A DNA stretch of 64,000 nucleotides. Source: Psilocybe azurescens (lineage: Eukaryota; Basidiomycota; Agaricomycetes; Agaricales; Agrocybaceae). The notes under the pieces are model-generated. The model saw only the letters and a list, made by a program, of their open reading frames with translations. It was not told the DNA's origin and searched no databases. The stretch lies in assembly GCA_023853785.1 (NCBI GenBank), contig JAJIRX010000557.1:310001-374000 (forward strand), in the 5' to 3' direction. Both the position numbers and the translations under genes were made by a program. This document shows, in pieces, positions 61,260-64,000 of this stretch. The number at the start of each line of letters is the position of its first letter. Within the stretch, counting starts at the first letter, position 1.

Positions 61260-63110
61260 ATGGAAGAAAGTCAATTCGATGTTGTCATTTTTGGCACGGG
61301 ATTGGTGGAAAGCATAGTTGCTGCGTGAGTTATTATGGTATTACATGACCCAATCGACATCCTAAGCTTCATTACCAAGCGCACTCTCTAAAGCCGGATA
61401 CAAGGTCGCCCATATCGACTCGAACTCATATTATGGTGGAGATGAAGCTAGTCTCTCTCTTGAAGAGTTCATCAAATGGGCGGATGACGCTTCTCATTCT
61501 TCCGACCCTTCATCACGGTTTCAAAGCGTCACTCGTTCTTCAGATATCCCACCACAGTCTCGTCAGTATTCAATCTGTCTTCAGCCTGCCGTCATATCAG
61601 CAGTGGGGCCTTTGATATCGTCTCTTATCATGTCAGGTGTTGCCAAGTATAGCGGATTCCGTTTATTGGACTGTGTAAGTGTCTACGATTCATCTGGTCG
61701 CGCAAGGAGTGTGCCGGGTAGTAAAGAGGACATCTTCAAAAGCAAGGAAATTAGCTTGATTGAAAGAGAAGGTTGATGCGGTTCCTGACGTTTGCTGCGG
61801 CCGACTTTACGGGGAAGAAGGAACTCGAAGGGAAACAAACCATGCCATTCCTTGATTTCCTGCAATCAGTATTTTCTTTGAGCGCAGAAATATCCACTGT
61901 GATCGCATATTCTCTTGCATTCTGCATGTCTGCCGTCGGTGAGTTGATTCTTCTGTGTATCCCAAGTTCAGGCACATGACATTACAACCTAGAACCAACT
62001 CTTCCCAGTCTTCAACGTCTGCAGAAATATTTGCGCTCTGGTGGACGATACGGTCCATCACCCTTTCTCATCGGTCACTATGGGGGCATAGGAGACATCG
62101 CACAAGGATTCTGCCGTGCTGCTGCCGTCAGCGGTGGTGTCTACATACTGGCCAGGAAGGTTACTGCCGTTACTCAAGCACCGCTCTCTAAGACCACAGA
62201 AAATGAGGATGCTGCTCCTACTACCAAGGCTACCTTCAACTATGCTATCGATCTTGAAGACTTTCCGGACACTTTGTCATGTAATTTGATCATTTCTTCT
62301 CCATCGTATGTTCCTCCGAACATACACGATCAAGCCTTTCAATTGCCATCCTCCTCCTCCGGGTTCCAATCTAATGTTGGATCTATTGCTCGTTGCATTG
62401 CTATCATCGACCAAGCCCTGTCCATTCGGTCACCTGAAAATGAAATATCCAGTTCGCCTGAGCAAGATACTGCAGATGCACTCGGAGCTTCACCTCCGCA
62501 AGTGTCCCAATCGACTTCTGCTGACAGTGCCATTGTCTTCTTCCCGCCTTCGTCAGTAGCAGGTGGCTCGGTGACTCATTCAGCAACTGCTCTGATCAAC
62601 GGAGAAGAAAGTTTGTCAACGCCGAAGGGGAAATGTGGGTCCTAGGTGTGCTTAACGAATCTAATGCTAATGTTGCTTCATTGCTCTTCAGGGATTGTTT
62701 ACATAACCCTTCCGTTGCCAACTATACCAGAAGAATCTGTTTCTTCAGAAAGTATAGTTACACCTTATCTGGACGCTTTGCTATCACTTTCTGTCGACCC
62801 ATTGCGCACGCCAATCAAGCCGCTATTCACTACATTTTTCTTGGAAACCTCAACTGCTACCCTATCAACTTCTATTATCGAACCTTCCACAAATACCAGC
62901 CCGTGTAGCTACATTGTTCCACCGACATTGTCTGTGGCACCTCTTCCTGATATACCTGATGAGGCAACTATTATAGCGGAAAGTACATACAGAGAGGCGG
63001 TCAAATTTCTTCGAAGCCGGAACAAACCTATCGGTGAAGATGAATCTGAGGATCTTCCTTTCTGGCCACCCATACCGGCAGAAGATGATGAAGAAGATGA
63101 TGAGTGGTGA
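61260..63110 (+). CDS. Rab escort protein (REP/Mrs6), GDI family
   Basis: ATG 61260 (MEESQFDVVIFGTGLVESIV) opens the FAD-like GDI fold. ALSKAGYKVAHIDSNSYYGG is the conserved GDI/REP box 1. RSGGRYGPSPFLIGHYGGIG and the downstream RARKV segment complete the Rab-binding platform. Later segments (IVYITLPLPTIPEES, FWPPIPAEDDEEDDEW) carry a long acidic tail absent from plain GDI, so REP is favoured. The protein presents Rabs to geranylgeranyltransferase II. At 61763-61765 a run of three A (four expected) breaks the frame between SLIE and KRRLMRFLTF. Other exons join in phase. Confidence 0.82.
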
Positions 63111-63390
63111 CTGTAAACGGTGTGCAGTGACTTGTAAATTCGTGACTTGGACCATCTAATTCATCAGTTATATTCTAAAGTGCGTTGCTGGAACATATTC
63201 TTTGTTATGTCTCTGACTGACATTTGCAGATCCCATCTTAGTCCTGTGGGATACATAATATACAGGTTATATCTAGCAATACACGAGAGTATGGAATTAT
63301 GGGGGAATTAGACGAGGTGTAAGATATATATGTTGGGGATATCGAAAAGATCGTAAATTGGGTATATTGCACAGAAGACAGTTGAAGATT
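63111..63390. other. Convergent intergenic region
   Basis: About 280 bases of AT-rich 3' flank of both genes; nothing else seen. Confidence 0.4.
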
Positions 63391-63841
63391 TTAATAAACG
63401 GTGCGTTGGGTAACGGTGGCATGTCTCCTTGGAGTGGAGCGTATTCCAAGCGCGCGTTTGACCTTTGTCATGAACGGCACATGCGTGTCGCGGCCCTATA
63501 GCGCGTCAGTGGACTCTAATTATAAAGAAAGAACACCATCTCACCATTGCGCGAAGTTCGCGTTTGGCATGTGTTCTGCCGCGGTGAGTCGTGTTTGGGT
63601 TGGCAAGGGCTGCCTCTTTTTAAATTTTGTATCAGCATACCTTCCTTTCTATATGACAGGGAAACCACATACTGTATCCACCTGCAACACGATCTCTGTC
63701 GGGTCGTCGGCTGAATAGTCCACGACGAGCTGGACGAGTGGTGGTAGTGTGAGTGGTTTGACGGGTGCCGAAGAGGCTACGACGAGCCGGTCGACGGGTA
63801 GTGGTGGTTGTACGACGGGTACGAGATCCAAAAAGAGGCAT
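63391..63841 (-). CDS. Small very basic protein of unknown function
   Basis: The start is ATG 63841 (MPLFGSRTRRTTTTTRRPAR). Three exons give about 115 residues, nearly a quarter Arg. Two near-identical units (a basic RR/TTTT/PARR block followed by LFG or LFS) lie in the first 45 residues. Then come DRVAGGYKAALANPNTTHRG, RTHAKRELRAMGRG-type text and a basic C-terminus ending RTVY. The donor GTATGT after GGY and two acceptors keep phase. No family was recognised; the composition suggests RNA or DNA binding, which is inference. Confidence 0.6.
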
Positions 63842-64000
63842 GTCACAAGATATTGAAGATTTGAATGGTTTGATGTGAAAGTGTTTGGGAGTGCTTTAGG
63901 GGTCAACGAATAGTGTTTTTATAGACCAAAGCAGAGAGGCAAGTATGTCATCATTGGCGTAAATGAAGCACAGGGTATCCAACAAGTATGCCACTTGGAG

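Noticed and set aside
30455..64000. A secondary-metabolite or carbohydrate gene cluster linking GH128, GH125 and the aminopeptidase
   Set aside because: The genes are far apart, separated by unrelated housekeeping genes, and share no visible regulator.

Overview
The window looks like nuclear DNA of a filamentous basidiomycete fungus, probably an Agaricomycete. Genes sit on both strands and are split by many short introns of about 50-70 bases with GTRNGT donors and CAG/TAG acceptors. The protein set is fungal: a PEX11-type peroxin, a Mediator subunit, an RNA polymerase subunit, Ric8, Rab escort protein, a nucleolin-like protein, fused isopropylmalate isomerase, GH125 and GH128 enzymes, and a probable DUF6593 protein. 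I see no tRNA, rRNA, CRISPR, complete transposon or prokaryote-style operon.

Layout. 0-5.1 kb: 3' end of a + strand gene, Tctex1 dynein light chain, PEX11-like peroxin, a small mitochondrial-type membrane protein and a TVP38-like membrane protein. 5.1-9 kb: about 3.9 kb with no convincing gene. 9-14 kb: an HSF-type transcription factor and an NRC-2/KIN82-type AGC kinase, both on the minus strand. 14-20 kb: mostly gene-poor, with a possible F-box remnant, then an MFS transporter. 20-36 kb: a small anchored protein, a bZIP factor, Rpb12, a Ser-rich protein, a G-patch/DUF4187 protein, a two-RRM protein, a GH128 glucanase, an AhpD-like protein and a DUF6593-like protein. 36-39 kb: ribosomal protein L11 and a secreted M28 aminopeptidase. 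39-42.3 kb: degenerate or unresolved coding remnants on both strands. 42.4-53.3 kb: a C2/Inn1-type protein, a GH125 mannosidase, a Ser-rich protein and LEU1. 53.9-63.9 kb: a KEN-box protein, MED10, Ric8, a nucleolin-like protein, Rab escort protein and a small basic protein.

The genes do not form a pathway cluster; this is ordinary housekeeping chromosome with several compact divergent promoters (MED10/KEN protein, REP/nucleolin, L11/aminopeptidase, Tctex1/PEX11).

The most striking signal is technical or biological in an unexpected way. At least fifteen conserved reading frames break by exactly one base, nearly always at a short homopolymer, and continue at once in another frame. Essential genes such as the nucleolin-like protein and Rab escort protein are affected. 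Uncorrected indel errors in the assembly explain this best, so single-frame translations from this sequence should not be trusted. Exon models below are hand-made from splice signals and frame continuity.
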